64,000 nt of DNA from Pectobacterium brasiliense. GTDB lineage: Bacteria; Pseudomonadota; Gammaproteobacteria; Enterobacterales; Enterobacteriaceae. Of this stretch, positions 35,879 through 45,173 are shown one piece after another (the stretch's first letter is position 1; each line of letters opens with the position of its first letter). Below the pieces are notes generated by a model, which worked only from the letters and a program-made list of their open reading frames with translations, had not been told where the DNA came from and searched no databases. Location of the stretch: contig NZ_JACGFN010000001.1 in NCBI RefSeq assembly GCF_016950255.1, positions 806,001-870,000 of the forward strand, written 5' to 3'. Position numbers and translations under genes: made by a program.

Positions 35879-36131
35879 CATCACCCCCGCACGACTCCTC
35901 CCCTTTCCTCCAGCCAAGAAATGTGACAGATATCGCGTTATAGCTGTTAATCATCAATAGCCACTTTTATAACTATTTACATTCTAATCAATTTTCGTTT
36001 TCGGGTAGAGCATCACTACGATTCCTGTTAATGTTTGCCGTTCCGGACTAAACCGGTTCGTTATCATCGGCTGTACGTCTTTGTCTTTGACGGACATCTC
36101 ACTACCTGTCACCACTGTTTACTTGGCAATA

Positions 36132-37172
36132 ATGACACTATCCAAACACGCACTCTCTTCCCTCAGCCTGGTTATCGCCCTCTCTGCTGGCATTACACAG
36201 AGCCGCGCTGACACCATTTGGCTGAACAACGGCGACAAGCTTACAGGGAAAATCACGCTGCTTGACGGCGGTAAACTCTTTATCAACACCGACTATGCCG
36301 GCTCTATTTCTGTCGCCTGGGATAAGGTGAAGACCTTTGAATCCGACCATGGTCTGGTGATTCAAGGCGAACGCTACGAGAAAGGCGTTCTGTATCCGGC
36401 GGTTAAAGCGGGCGAAAACCGCGCCGTCGTCGCAAGCCCATCGCTGGCTAACGAAGCGGCTGGCCCACAAACGTTGCCACTTTCTGAAATCACGTCTATT
36501 GTCGCGCAGAAGCCGCTGGTGACCGATTTCGCCTGGAAAGGCAACATTGACGCTGGCATGTCGCACAAGAAAAGTTCGACAGAAACCGACAACTACGATG
36601 TGACGCTGAACACCAAGGCGCGTCACGATACGTGGCGACACAACCTTGATGCCAGCTACCATTTGGCAAAAGAGGATAAAGTCGAGAGCACCAAGAATGC
36701 GGCTGGCGAATATGCACTGGATAAGTTCGTGGATGAGAACTGGTTCTGGCAGGGTCGTTATCAGTACAAACGCGACTGGATTGAAAGCATTAAAATCAAC
36801 CGCTCTTTCGGTCTCGGTCCCGGTTATCAGTTCTGGGATAACGATTTAGGCGCGTTCTCACTGACGTCGCTGGTCAACTCCCAAACCTTCGTCTACCGCG
36901 ATCAGGGCAATGATGACTTCTACTCCGGTGCGATTAAGTGGGCGTACAACCGTTACCTGTTCAGCAAATCGGTTGAAGCCTTCACCAACGGTGAATTGGG
37001 TCGTTCATTTGATGGCACTGCGCCAATCTATCTGAAAGCGGATGCAGGTCTGCGCTTCAAGCTGACCGACTGGTCTTCTATGAGCATGAAAGTGTCACGT
37101 ACCCGTATCGAAAGTAATCAGGGGAATGTTGACGACACGCTGTACACCATGGGTGTTGGCGTCGGCTGGTAA
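36132..37172 (+). CDS. DUF481 family outer-membrane beta-barrel-type protein (YdiY-like, extended)
   Basis: A 346-residue exported protein. The start at 36132 gives a clear signal peptide (MTLSKHALSSLSLVIALSAGITQSRA-D). The first 110 residues contain small repeated motifs (IWLNNGDKLTGKITLLDGGKLFI) like an SH3-type domain; the rest is the DUF481 domain of alternating beta strands ending in a terminal tryptophan (MGVGVGW), the mark of outer-membrane barrels. E. coli YdiY has only the second part (about 250 residues). Function unknown; no operon partner. Confidence 0.82.
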   Translation: MTLSKHALSSLSLVIALSAGITQSRADTIWLNNGDKLTGKITLLDGGKLFINTDYAGSISVAWDKVKTFESDHGLVIQGERYEKGVLYPAVKAGENRAVVASPSLANEAAGPQTLPLSEITSIVAQKPLVTDFAWKGNIDAGMSHKKSSTETDNYDVTLNTKARHDTWRHNLDASYHLAKEDKVESTKNAAGEYALDKFVDENWFWQGRYQYKRDWIESIKINRSFGLGPGYQFWDNDLGAFSLTSLVNSQTFVYRDQGNDDFYSGAIKWAYNRYLFSKSVEAFTNGELGRSFDGTAPIYLKADAGLRFKLTDWSSMSMKVSRTRIESNQGNVDDTLYTMGVGVGW

Positions 37173-37252
37173 GTCAGTGGCTTCACATTGTTTCAAGGTG
37201 AACGGCGATTTCGTCGTTCACCTCAATGCTTATATCCACCGTTGTTTCGTTA

Positions 37253-37936
37253 TTAGCCGTTCCCTACTGCCGCAGAACACGACTGTTGCAGGATACGCAC
37301 CCGCTGTGCCAGTTCGCTCACGCTTTCGTCTTCCGTTCCGTGATTTTTCAGCTCTTGCTCGAGTGCAAACAGATATTGCGCATTGGTGCCGAGTGGACCG
37401 CTCGCGCGCGCAATCAGCGGGGCAACGCTCTGAATGCAGGTATCATTTTCGTTGAGGGGATGCTCCGGCTCGGAGACAAACACCAGCGCCGTCAGCGGTG
37501 CGCCGTTCTTGCGATGCAATTCACACCAGAGCGGACGATAGCAGCCCGTCAGCATTTCACGCTTCCACAGCAGCTCCAGATCTTCACGCAATGAGGTTTC
37601 CGGCAGTCGGAAAGCCAATCCCGTCGTTTGTCCACCGGGTTTCAGCGCCAGCATCCGCCCCGGCTGCGTTAGCGTGCCGCGGCCGATGGTGAGGCGCAGG
37701 CAAAAGGCTCGCTGCCACCCTGCCAACGTAGCCAGACAGGTTTCTTCGGCGTCAAAAACCGGATTCCACATGAGTGAACCATAGCCAAACACCCAGACAG
37801 GACAGCTATTTGGCCGGAGCGCCAGCGTCCTGTCCAACGAGTCAGCCCGCTGTTGCGGGGTGAGCAGTAAGGTTTCTTCAATACAACCAAAAGACGTTCT
37901 ACAATCTGCTTTCTGCAAAAAATCGCGTGTTAACAC
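37253..37936 (-). CDS. chaC: glutathione-specific gamma-glutamylcyclotransferase
   Basis: A 227-residue ChaC protein that cleaves glutathione to 5-oxoproline and Cys-Gly. The fold's YGSLMWNP signature is at about 52 and the catalytic glutamate probably lies in LLWKREMLTGCY. It aligns end to start with E. coli ChaC (MLTRDFL...). The start codon is GTG 37936. E. coli has chaA-chaB-chaC together; here chaC is separated from chaA by a siderophore gene and chaB is not found. Confidence 0.93.
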   Translation of the reverse strand: MLTRDFLQKADCRTSFGCIEETLLLTPQQRADSLDRTLALRPNSCPVWVFGYGSLMWNPVFDAEETCLATLAGWQRAFCLRLTIGRGTLTQPGRMLALKPGGQTTGLAFRLPETSLREDLELLWKREMLTGCYRPLWCELHRKNGAPLTALVFVSEPEHPLNENDTCIQSVAPLIARASGPLGTNAQYLFALEQELKNHGTEDESVSELAQRVRILQQSCSAAVGNG

Positions 37937-38300
37937 TACTTACTACCCCCAACCTTACTCTTTTGCTGCTCGTCAGATCGGCTCTCGCCCTGCGTGTAAA
38001 AATCTAACTGCTTCATCTGCTTAATTTTACAACACTATGGATCTTGAGGTTATTCATTTATGGCTTTGCAATCAAGTTTGATACTAGTCACAAAAACAGA
38101 AAAAGTTCGTGATAATGTTTCACTCACGAAAAATTCCGCTGTTGTATCAACTAATCGGCAACTCGCCGTTAGACTTGACGCATTCCTGATACAAACCTCA
38201 TTTTTGTGACGTCAGGAGCCTGTCGTACGTTTGATGTGAAAGCTCTCGACGCCAATGAAACGTATCGGCGGCAACAAGAATAATAACGGATAGACATCAA

Positions 38301-38317
38301 ATGATAATAATTATCAT
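38301..38317. promoter_or_regulatory. Fur box upstream of the siderophore-interacting protein gene
   Basis: ATGATAATAATTATCAT is a perfect 17-bp palindrome agreeing with the GATAAT-based Fur consensus. It lies 53 bases before the start codon at 38370. The rest of the 37937-38369 gap shows nothing else definite. Confidence 0.85.
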
Positions 38318-38369
38318 CTCGTGTTATTATCATCCTTAATTTGGAATCGACTATCCACGGAGACACTAA

Positions 38370-39173
38370 ATGGCAACGCCGCGTCAGCCTGTTTTAGTTC
38401 AGGTTAAACACATCCACGATATTTCCCCTCATTTACGCTGCATTACTTTCCATCATGGCGCGCTACGCGATTATCCGACCGAGCGATACGGTGCACACAT
38501 CAAGCTCTTTTTGCCTCAGGCTGGACAGCAAAAACCGGTTCTGCCCGCGATTGGCGAACGCGGCCCGATCTGGCCAGAGGGCGAAGCTCGCCCCATCGTT
38601 CGCACCTATAGCGTCCGCGCGTTGCGCCCAGAGGATGCGGAGCTGGATATGGTTTTCGCGCTGCATGAGCACGCTGGGCCTGCCGTCACCTTTGCCCGTC
38701 AGGCACAGCCCGGCGACTGGGTCGGTATTTCACAACCCGGAGGCCCGCTCCCGATGCTGCCGCCAGCGGCCGCTTATTATCTGGCAGCTGACCCGTCATC
38801 GTTCCCCGCGCTCATGGCGCTGCTGGAGAATCTGCCTGATGACGCAACGGGGCATGCGGTCATCCGTGTCGACAGCGAGGCTGATAAGCTTGATATCGCG
38901 AAACCAGCACAGCTTCAACTGCACTGGATTATCGGCGGAACGGACGTGACCGACGCATTGTTGCAGCGGTTTCAGGCACTTCCGTCGGCTGAAAATGCGT
39001 TTTACTGGTTAGCGGGTGAGGATCGTATCGTGGTTCAGCTTCGTCGCCACGTGCGTCGCGAACGCGGGGGTGAGCGAAATCAGATGTATGCCGTGCCTTA
39101 TTGGCGAGAAGGGCTAAATGAAGAGGATTATCATCATAAACGTCACGATATTATGGATAATCCTGACGAATAA
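38370..39173 (+). CDS. siderophore-interacting protein, FAD-dependent ferric reductase (ViuB/YqjH-like)
   Basis: A 267-residue ferredoxin-reductase-fold flavoprotein. Seen: FAD motif RTYSVR at about 90 and GDWVGISQPGG, then an NAD(P)H-binding C-terminal half (YYLAADPSSFPAL). Such proteins reduce ferric siderophores in the cytoplasm to release iron. GGAG precedes the ATG and a Fur box sits in the promoter, consistent with iron repression. E. coli YqjH (254 residues) is a relative. Confidence 0.92.
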   Translation: MATPRQPVLVQVKHIHDISPHLRCITFHHGALRDYPTERYGAHIKLFLPQAGQQKPVLPAIGERGPIWPEGEARPIVRTYSVRALRPEDAELDMVFALHEHAGPAVTFARQAQPGDWVGISQPGGPLPMLPPAAAYYLAADPSSFPALMALLENLPDDATGHAVIRVDSEADKLDIAKPAQLQLHWIIGGTDVTDALLQRFQALPSAENAFYWLAGEDRIVVQLRRHVRRERGGERNQMYAVPYWREGLNEEDYHHKRHDIMDNPDE

Positions 39174-39403
39174 CCACAAAAAATACATTTGATATTATCA
39201 TGATAGGGAGAAGACACGTAGATTCTCCCTTTTCATTTAAATTTAGGCGCAAAGCGTAAAAATCCGTAAAACTTCCCGCATCAATATGACAATCTGTTAT
39301 CATATTTTTCGTTTTATTACGTTATAACTACTTTTTAGTAACCTTTTGCTGTTTATTGTTGTTCTACCCTTAACAAAGGGCTTACGACCACAATAAATCG
39401 CTT

Positions 39404-39461
39404 TATGCCCTAAATAGTTCGAGCTGCCAGTATGTTGACTTGAAATATGACGGGGATATTT
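39404..39461. repeat. internally deleted copy of the 14021 repeat
   Basis: The left part CCCTAAATAGTTCGAGCTGC matches the left end of the 14021 element with four changes, and the right part GACTTGAAATATGACGGGGATA matches its right end. The 70-base centre is missing. It sits in the 39174-39498 gap, 37 bases before chaA, and could shape that gene's leader. Confidence 0.6.
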
Positions 39462-39498
39462 TGCCGTATCATTCCTCTGGATAAGGAGAACTCCCGCA

Positions 39499-40599
39499 AT
39501 GAAGTCTCATGCTGAGGTGGTCAAAACTCGCCACCATGAATACTCGCTCATTTTTCCTGTTATTGCGCTGGCCGTGCTCTACATGTGGGGCACTTCACAA
39601 AATTTTGTCGCCATTCTCGGCATCAACGCCATCGCGCTAGCCGGGATACTGTTCAGCGCCTTTAGCGTAGTACGTCACGCCGACGTGCTTGCACACCGTC
39701 TGGGTGAACCCTACGGTTCATTGATCCTCAGCCTATCCGTCGTCATTCTTGAAGTCAGCCTGATTTCGGCGCTGATGGCAACCGGTGACGCTGGTCCGGA
39801 CCTGATGCGTGACACTCTCTATTCCATTATCGTGATTGTCACCGGTGGTCTGGTCGGCTTCGCCCTCCTACTCGGTGGCCGTAAATTCGCCACACAGTAC
39901 GTCAACCTCAGCGGCATCAAGCAATACCTGATGGCGATCTTCCCATTGGCTGTGATTGTGCTGGTTTTCCCCAGCGCCTTACCCGGTGGTAATTTTAGCG
40001 TAGCGCAATCGCTGATTATTGCGGCTATTTCTGCGGCGATGTACGGCGTTTTCCTGTTGATTCAAACGCGTACGCACCAAAGCCTGTTTGTATATGAGCA
40101 TGAAGACGAAGGCGACGGTGACGATCCGCACCATGGTAAACCGTCCGCGCACAGTTCTCTGTGGCACACTGCCTGGCTGCTGGTTCATCTGGTTGCTGTT
40201 ATCGCGGTCACCAAGACAAACTCCATGCCGCTGGAAACGCTGCTGACCGAAATGAATGCGCCGACGCAGTTTACGGGCTTCCTGGTCGCGCTATTAATCC
40301 TCTCGCCTGAAGGGCTGGGAGCAATCCGCGCCGTCCTGAAAAATCAGGTACAGCGTGCCATGAACCTGTTTTTCGGCTCCGTGCTGGCAACCATTTCACT
40401 CACGGTCCCTACCGTTACGATCATCGCTATGATTACAGGCCGCACGCTGAACTTCGGTCTGGATATGCCGCACATCGTTGTGATGCTGTCGGTACTGGTG
40501 CTATGCCACATTACGTTCTCCACGGGTAGAACCAACGTATTAAGCGGTAGCGCACACTTGGCGCTCTTTGCCGCCTATCTGATCACCATCACGCTGTAA
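39499..40599 (+). CDS. chaA: sodium-potassium/proton or calcium/proton antiporter ChaA
   Basis: A 366-residue CaCA-superfamily antiporter (E. coli ChaA 366) with eleven membrane helices and the two alpha repeats (GEPYGSLILSLSVVILEVSLIS at about 70 and LLILSPEGLGAIRAVLKNQ at about 260) carrying the conserved glutamates. An acidic loop EHEDEGDGDDPHHG separates the halves. AAGGAG lies upstream. It exports Ca2+, Na+ or K+ at alkaline pH. Confidence 0.95.
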   Translation: MKSHAEVVKTRHHEYSLIFPVIALAVLYMWGTSQNFVAILGINAIALAGILFSAFSVVRHADVLAHRLGEPYGSLILSLSVVILEVSLISALMATGDAGPDLMRDTLYSIIVIVTGGLVGFALLLGGRKFATQYVNLSGIKQYLMAIFPLAVIVLVFPSALPGGNFSVAQSLIIAAISAAMYGVFLLIQTRTHQSLFVYEHEDEGDGDDPHHGKPSAHSSLWHTAWLLVHLVAVIAVTKTNSMPLETLLTEMNAPTQFTGFLVALLILSPEGLGAIRAVLKNQVQRAMNLFFGSVLATISLTVPTVTIIAMITGRTLNFGLDMPHIVVMLSVLVLCHITFSTGRTNVLSGSAHLALFAAYLITITL

Positions 40600-40607
40600 T
40601 TCCCCCT

Positions 40608-40633
40608 GCCGACGCGGTTTTCGCCGCGTCGGC
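40608..40633 (+). terminator. hairpin after chaA
   Basis: A 10-bp GC-rich stem GCCGACGCGG/CCGCGTCGGC with a TTTTCG loop, nine bases beyond the stop. It lacks a trailing T-run but is stable enough to end the transcript. Confidence 0.55.
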
Positions 40634-40763
40634 CTCGCCAAAAACCACTTCTATTGATGTATATCTGGATCTTCTGAGCGCATCCGGCGTATCGTAAGGC
40701 TGTCGTCGACGGACCGGCAGGCCCGCCATATTGATTTACTTCCTTACTTTGGTTTCTGCTTAG

Positions 40764-42482
40764 ATGAAAACGCACGGAATTAACGGCGTCAGGCCGTTCA
40801 GCGCGCTGATTGACGCGTGCTGGCGCGAAAAATATACGCTGCAACGTTTTACCCACGACATTATCGCTGGCGTAACTGTCGGCATCATCGCCATACCGCT
40901 GGCGATGGCACTGGCTATTGCCAGCGGCGTTCCTCCGCAATACGGACTATATACGTCAGCTATTGCCGGGATTGTCATCGCCGTCAGCGGCGGTTCACGC
41001 TACAGCGTCTCAGGCCCGACGGCCGCCTTCGTCGTCATTTTGTATCCGGTGTCGCAACAGTTCGGGCTATCCGGTCTGCTGGTTGCCACCTTGCTGTCCG
41101 GCGTATTTCTGCTGCTAATGGGGCTCTGCCGCTTCGGCCGGCTGATTGAATATATTCCGCTTTCCGTGACGCTGGGGTTCACCTCAGGGATCGCTATCAC
41201 CATCGGTACCATGCAAATCAAGGATTTTTTCGGCTTACAGATGGCGGTAGTCCCCGAGCATTACGTCGAAAAAGTAGCGGCGCTGGCGCAATCGCTGCCG
41301 ACCCTGCATCTTGCTGATACGCTGATTGGCGCAACGACGCTTTTGGTTCTCATCGTCTGGCCCAGACTCGGTATTCGCCTGCCCGGTCATTTGCCTGCGC
41401 TGCTGGCAGGTGTCGCGGTGATGGGGATCATGTCACTGCTCGGTGAAAACGTGGCCACCATCGGTTCCCGATTCAGCTATATGCTGGCGGACGGTTCGCA
41501 GGGGCAAGGGATTCCGCCTATCCTACCGCAACTCATTCTGCCGTGGGATATTCCGTCGCCCGATGGGAAGACAATGACGCTGGATTGGCAAAGTATTTCC
41601 GCCCTGCTACCTGCGGCGTTCTCTATGGCGATGCTGGGGGCGATTGAGTCGCTGCTGTGCGCCGTCGTGCTGGACGGGATGACGGGCAAAAAACACAATT
41701 CTAATGCGGAGCTGATGGGTCAGGGCTTCGGTAACATTATCGCGCCCTTCTTTGGCGGTATTACCGCGACCGCGGCGATTGCCCGCTCCGCCGCTAACGT
41801 GCGCGCGGGCGCAAACTCGCCGATCTCCGCCGTGATCCATGCGCTTCTGGTGTTACTGGCGCTGCTGATCCTTGCGCCGTGGCTATCTTATCTGCCGCTG
41901 GCGGCAATGGCATCGCTGCTGCTGATCGTCGCCTGGAACATGAGTGAAGCGCACAAAGTGGTGGATTTGCTGCGCCACGGGCCGAAAGACGACATTATCG
42001 TGATGCTGCTCTGTATGTCGCTGACCGTGCTGTTCGATATGGTGATCGCCATTACCGTCGGTATCGTACTGGCATCCCTGCTGTTCATGCGTCGCATCGC
42101 ACAGATGACCCGACTGAGCGAACTGCCAGACACCAAAATCCCGGATCATCTGGTACTGCGCGTTAACGGCCCGCTGTTCTTCGCCGCGGCGGAACGCATC
42201 TTCAACGATCTGACCGTACGCAGCGAAGGCTATCAAAATATCATCTTACAGTGGGATGCGGTGCCGGTGCTGGATGCTGGCGGACTCAATGCGTTCCTGC
42301 GCTTTAGTGAAACGCTGCCTGAAGGTAAACAGCTCATCATCACCGATATTCCCTTCCAGCCGTTAAAAACGCTGGCGCGGGCGAAGGTTCATCCGATTGA
42401 AGGGCGGCTCAGCTTCTACGGCTCACTCGCACAGGCGATTGAGGCGACGACGGTGCGCTCAGCGGAAACAGAACTGAAATAG
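40764..42482 (+). CDS. dauA: SulP-family anion transporter, C4-dicarboxylate transporter DauA type
   Basis: A 572-residue SLC26/SulP protein. Seen: the transport domain with SGPTAAFVV at about 87 and about twelve helices, then a C-terminal cytoplasmic STAS domain (about 450-560; [17 protein letters not shown]). E. coli DauA (YchM, 559 residues) takes up succinate, fumarate and aspartate at acid pH and lies near chaA-nar there too. DauA rather than a sulfate carrier is chosen for similarity and position. Confidence 0.88.
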   Translation: MKTHGINGVRPFSALIDACWREKYTLQRFTHDIIAGVTVGIIAIPLAMALAIASGVPPQYGLYTSAIAGIVIAVSGGSRYSVSGPTAAFVVILYPVSQQFGLSGLLVATLLSGVFLLLMGLCRFGRLIEYIPLSVTLGFTSGIAITIGTMQIKDFFGLQMAVVPEHYVEKVAALAQSLPTLHLADTLIGATTLLVLIVWPRLGIRLPGHLPALLAGVAVMGIMSLLGENVATIGSRFSYMLADGSQGQGIPPILPQLILPWDIPSPDGKTMTLDWQSISALLPAAFSMAMLGAIESLLCAVVLDGMTGKKHNSNAELMGQGFGNIIAPFFGGITATAAIARSAANVRAGANSPISAVIHALLVLLALLILAPWLSYLPLAAMASLLLIVAWNMSEAHKVVDLLRHGPKDDIIVMLLCMSLTVLFDMVIAITVGIVLASLLFMRRIAQMTRLSELPDTKIPDHLVLRVNGPLFFAAAERIFNDLTVRSEGYQNIILQWDAVPVLDAGGLNAFLRFSETLPEGKQLIITDIPFQPLKTLARAKVHPIEGRLSFYGSLAQAIEATTVRSAETELK

Positions 42483-42500
42483 TGTGCGAGCCACGCCGTG

Positions 42501-42917
42501 CTAATGCTGCACGGCTGGCATCTTAAATCGGACGGACAGGCGTTCGTCCCACAGCGTTAAATCCAACGCGTCGTCACATTCGCGGCTAATGGCGCTCAGT
42601 TGCTCGTTCGTCAGCGAATAAGGCAGTTGGATATCAAACGCGGTCAGACCTTGCTGACGTGCCAGCGTAATCAGCCTGATGATGTTGGTTTCGTCACTCA
42701 CCTGCGTAGAAAGCACCTGTAACGCCAGTCCCTTCAGCCGCTCTTTCGGCGCACTCTGCCGAGCCGGTGCCATCTTGGTTACCATGCCAAAAATCGGCAT
42801 CACGCCGTACATCGCATCCACGAAACGCCAACGTTTCTTGCACAATGCTGCTAAATAATCCGTGTAGTCCAGACAAAGTGGCTCACTGGAACTTGTAGAC
42901 TCAGGGGACTTTTCCAT
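42501..42917 (-). CDS. hypothetical protein, 138 residues
   Basis: Not recognised. The start at 42917 has AGGAG fifteen bases and AAGGG six bases upstream; the frame is open to 42971. It is a soluble, mixed alpha/beta protein without signal or membrane segment. Residues 1-18 are Ser/Glu-rich, the centre has a basic KMAPARQSAPKERLKG stretch, and the end is acidic (SRECDDALDLTLWDERL). It is divergent from folM, with 138 bases between starts. Codon use resembles its neighbours, so it is probably a real resident gene. Confidence 0.72.
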   Translation of the reverse strand: MEKSPESTSSSEPLCLDYTDYLAALCKKRWRFVDAMYGVMPIFGMVTKMAPARQSAPKERLKGLALQVLSTQVSDETNIIRLITLARQQGLTAFDIQLPYSLTNEQLSAISRECDDALDLTLWDERLSVRFKMPAVQH

Positions 42918-43055
42918 ATTCCCTTTTCTCCTCTTCGCCAGTGGTTTGCCGCGCGCTACCCTGACGGGCATAAAACCGTAAACAATATGATGGTTAATTC
43001 AGGTATATTGTCACGCTTCGCCCCCTTTTGACTAGCGTGTTGAGGAGACCTAATT

Positions 43056-43778
43056 GTGACAACTTTTTCTTCTGCTCCCGTGTTAATTACCGGCGGCGCA
43101 CGGCGTATTGGGCTGGCGCTGGCGCGTTCGTTTCTGGCCCAGTCGATTCCGGTCATCATCAGCTATCGCACACCTTATCCTGAGCTGGAGACGCTACAGC
43201 AAGATGGTGCCGTTTGTCTGACCGCCGATTTTTCCACCACGGAAAACATCTATGCGTTTGCGGAGCAAATTCAGTCGCTCACGCCGCAGCTGCGCGCCAT
43301 TATTCACAACGCCAGCCGCTGGGAACCTGAAAGCCCCTCCACACCGCCAGAAAAAACGCTGGCCGATATGCTGCAAATCCATGTCTATACGCCCTATTTA
43401 CTCAACCAACTGCTGGAACCTTGCCTGCGTGGGCAAGGCATCGCGGGTGCAGATATCATTCATCTGACCGATTACGTGGTAGAAAAAGGCAGCGATAAGC
43501 ATATTGCCTATGCCGCCAGCAAAGCGGCACTGGATAACATGACGCGGTCATTTGCTCGCAAGCTGGCACCAGAGGTGAAAGTCAATGCGATCGCCCCCGG
43601 TCTAATCTTGTTTAATGAAAAAGATGACGAATCCTATCGTCAGCAGGCGCTGGAAAAGTCATTGATGAAAATTGCCCCCGGTGAAGAAGAAATTGTCCGG
43701 CTGGTGGATTACCTGCTCAGCAGCCGCTACGTCACTGGGAAAACACTAGGCGTTGATGGTGGACGGGCTTTGCGTTAA
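43056..43778 (+). CDS. folM: dihydromonapterin reductase / dihydrofolate reductase 2
   Basis: A 240-residue SDR pteridine reductase: TGGARRIG at about 10, HNASRWEP, and YAASKAALDN with the active-site Tyr/Lys; the TGGARRIG arginines are typical of pteridine reductases. FolM reduces dihydromonapterin to tetrahydromonapterin, the cofactor of phenylalanine hydroxylase in some bacteria. The start is GTG 43056 after TGAGGAGA. In E. coli folM also lies next to rstAB. Confidence 0.93.
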   Translation: MTTFSSAPVLITGGARRIGLALARSFLAQSIPVIISYRTPYPELETLQQDGAVCLTADFSTTENIYAFAEQIQSLTPQLRAIIHNASRWEPESPSTPPEKTLADMLQIHVYTPYLLNQLLEPCLRGQGIAGADIIHLTDYVVEKGSDKHIAYAASKAALDNMTRSFARKLAPEVKVNAIAPGLILFNEKDDESYRQQALEKSLMKIAPGEEEIVRLVDYLLSSRYVTGKTLGVDGGRALR

Positions 43779-43808
43779 TTCCCTGAGTATCAATGTGAGG
43801 ATAAACCC

Positions 43809-44324
43809 ATCACTACCAGCGACGTTCGCCAGCAGCTTACTGCTCATTTGACGCGCCTGTGGCGCTATGGACTGGTGCTGTCGCGCAGCCATGAAGTTGC
43901 CGAGGAGTTAGTCCAGTCCACCTGTGTTCGCGCACTTGAAAAAAGCGGGCAATTTACCTCAGGCACTCAAATCGACAAATGGCTGTTCTCCATTCTCCAC
44001 TCGATATGGATTTCCGAACTGCGCGCACGCCGCGTGCGTCTGGGGCAAGGTTTTGTCGAAAGCGAAGCCCTATTGGCCCCGGATACCCGAGAGCGGAATG
44101 ATGATTGTCGGCATTACCAGAAAATAATGCAGCGCGTTAGCGCCTTGCCAGAAGCGCAGCGCAATACCGTATTTTTAGTTTATGTCGAAGGATTTACCTA
44201 TCAGGAGGCAGCAGACACGCTATCGGTACCCATCGGCACCATAATGAGCCGGCTGGCCACAGCACGAAGTACGCTGGCAAAATCAGTTGATGCTCTGCCC
44301 GCGGCAAAGGAGAAACGGTTTTGA
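43809..44324 (+). CDS. ECF-type RNA polymerase sigma factor, apparent ATC start codon
   Basis: A 171-residue group 4 sigma factor: region 2 (LTRLWRYGLVLSRSHEVAEELVQSTCVRALE; WLFSILHSIWISELR) and region 4 (LPEAQRNTVFLVYVEGFTYQEAADTLSVPIGTIMSRLATAR). No ATG, GTG or TTG exists in frame between the upstream stop at 43776 and TTG 43848, which would cut region 2.1. GAGG at 43797-43800 is exactly eight bases before ATC 43809, giving the typical start TTSDVRQQL. The anti-sigma gene overlaps the stop. The promoters it reads are unknown. Confidence 0.85.
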   Translation: MTTSDVRQQLTAHLTRLWRYGLVLSRSHEVAEELVQSTCVRALEKSGQFTSGTQIDKWLFSILHSIWISELRARRVRLGQGFVESEALLAPDTRERNDDCRHYQKIMQRVSALPEAQRNTVFLVYVEGFTYQEAADTLSVPIGTIMSRLATARSTLAKSVDALPAAKEKRF

Positions 44325-45124
44325 AACCCATGCGTTTTACGCCCCCCTACAGTGATGAAGCCATCGTTGCCTGGTTGGATGGTGAGATGGATGACAACGA
44401 TGCACAACAATTCGCGACACAGCTGGAGAGCGATGAGCCACTTGCCGAGCGCACCGCCGAGCTGATGAAAAGCCATCTCGATTTTGAAGAGGCCTTCGCG
44501 CCGTTACTCAACAAAGCGCCGCAGGCAAAAATGCAGGCCAGGCTTGAGGAACTGCTAGCAACGCATCCGGCGTCTGTAGAACCGCCATCGCATGCCGGTG
44601 TCAGTCGCCGCTCGCTCATTGCTGCCTCACTCAGTTTTTTGGTGATTGGCTCAGGGCTAGGCTACCTTGCCCGTCCTGTTTCGACTGTTCGCAACGACAG
44701 TGAGAAAATTCGCGATCTTGAAGCGCAGTACATGTCACTGTACAGCACCGAAACCCTGCTTGATGCGGACAGTTCCTTACCTACCTTACAGCGCGGGCTG
44801 TCTCGTGCCACTCAAGAGATTGGGCTGCCGCTCCATGAACGGCAGTTGATGCTTCAAGGCGCGGATCTGAAAATAGTGCGTATGCTGCGCTACGACAGCA
44901 CCGCCATTGCGCAGATTGCCTGGATGCACGCCAAGTATGGCCCCATGGCGTTGTGCATTTCTCCCGATCGGGGAGCAACCACCTCTACGCTTAACAATGA
45001 ACAACGCCATGATATGCATGTCGTCTGGTGGCACCATCGTGGCTATCAGTTCGTATTAATTGGCCGTAATACTGTACCGCAACTGACTGAAAACGCGCTC
45101 AGGTTGCAAACTTCTCTTGCCTAG
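44321..45124 (+). CDS. membrane-anchored anti-sigma factor
   Basis: A 267-residue single-pass protein. The cytoplasmic N-terminus (DEAIVAWLDGEMDDNDAQQFATQLESDEPLAER) is typical of anti-sigma domains though without a HxxxCxxC zinc motif; one membrane helix at about 103-120 (SLIAASLSFLVIGSGLGYLA); then a 145-residue periplasmic part. TTG 44321 has AAGGAG eight bases upstream and overlaps the sigma stop as TTGA; ATG 44330 is the alternative. It would hold the preceding sigma factor inactive until an envelope signal arrives. Confidence 0.85.
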   Translation: MKPMRFTPPYSDEAIVAWLDGEMDDNDAQQFATQLESDEPLAERTAELMKSHLDFEEAFAPLLNKAPQAKMQARLEELLATHPASVEPPSHAGVSRRSLIAASLSFLVIGSGLGYLARPVSTVRNDSEKIRDLEAQYMSLYSTETLLDADSSLPTLQRGLSRATQEIGLPLHERQLMLQGADLKIVRMLRYDSTAIAQIAWMHAKYGPMALCISPDRGATTSTLNNEQRHDMHVVWWHHRGYQFVLIGRNTVPQLTENALRLQTSLA

Positions 45125-45135
45125 CCATTGATGCT

Positions 45136-45167
45136 CCCGCCACTCGCGGATTCCCTTGAGTGGCGGG
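45136..45167. terminator. hairpin between convergent anti-sigma and YceI-like genes
   Basis: CCCGCCACTC/GAGTGGCGGG, a perfect 10-bp stem with a 12-base loop, in the 49-base convergent gap. Suits termination from both sides although T-runs are poor. Confidence 0.55.
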
Positions 45168-45173
45168 AAACGT

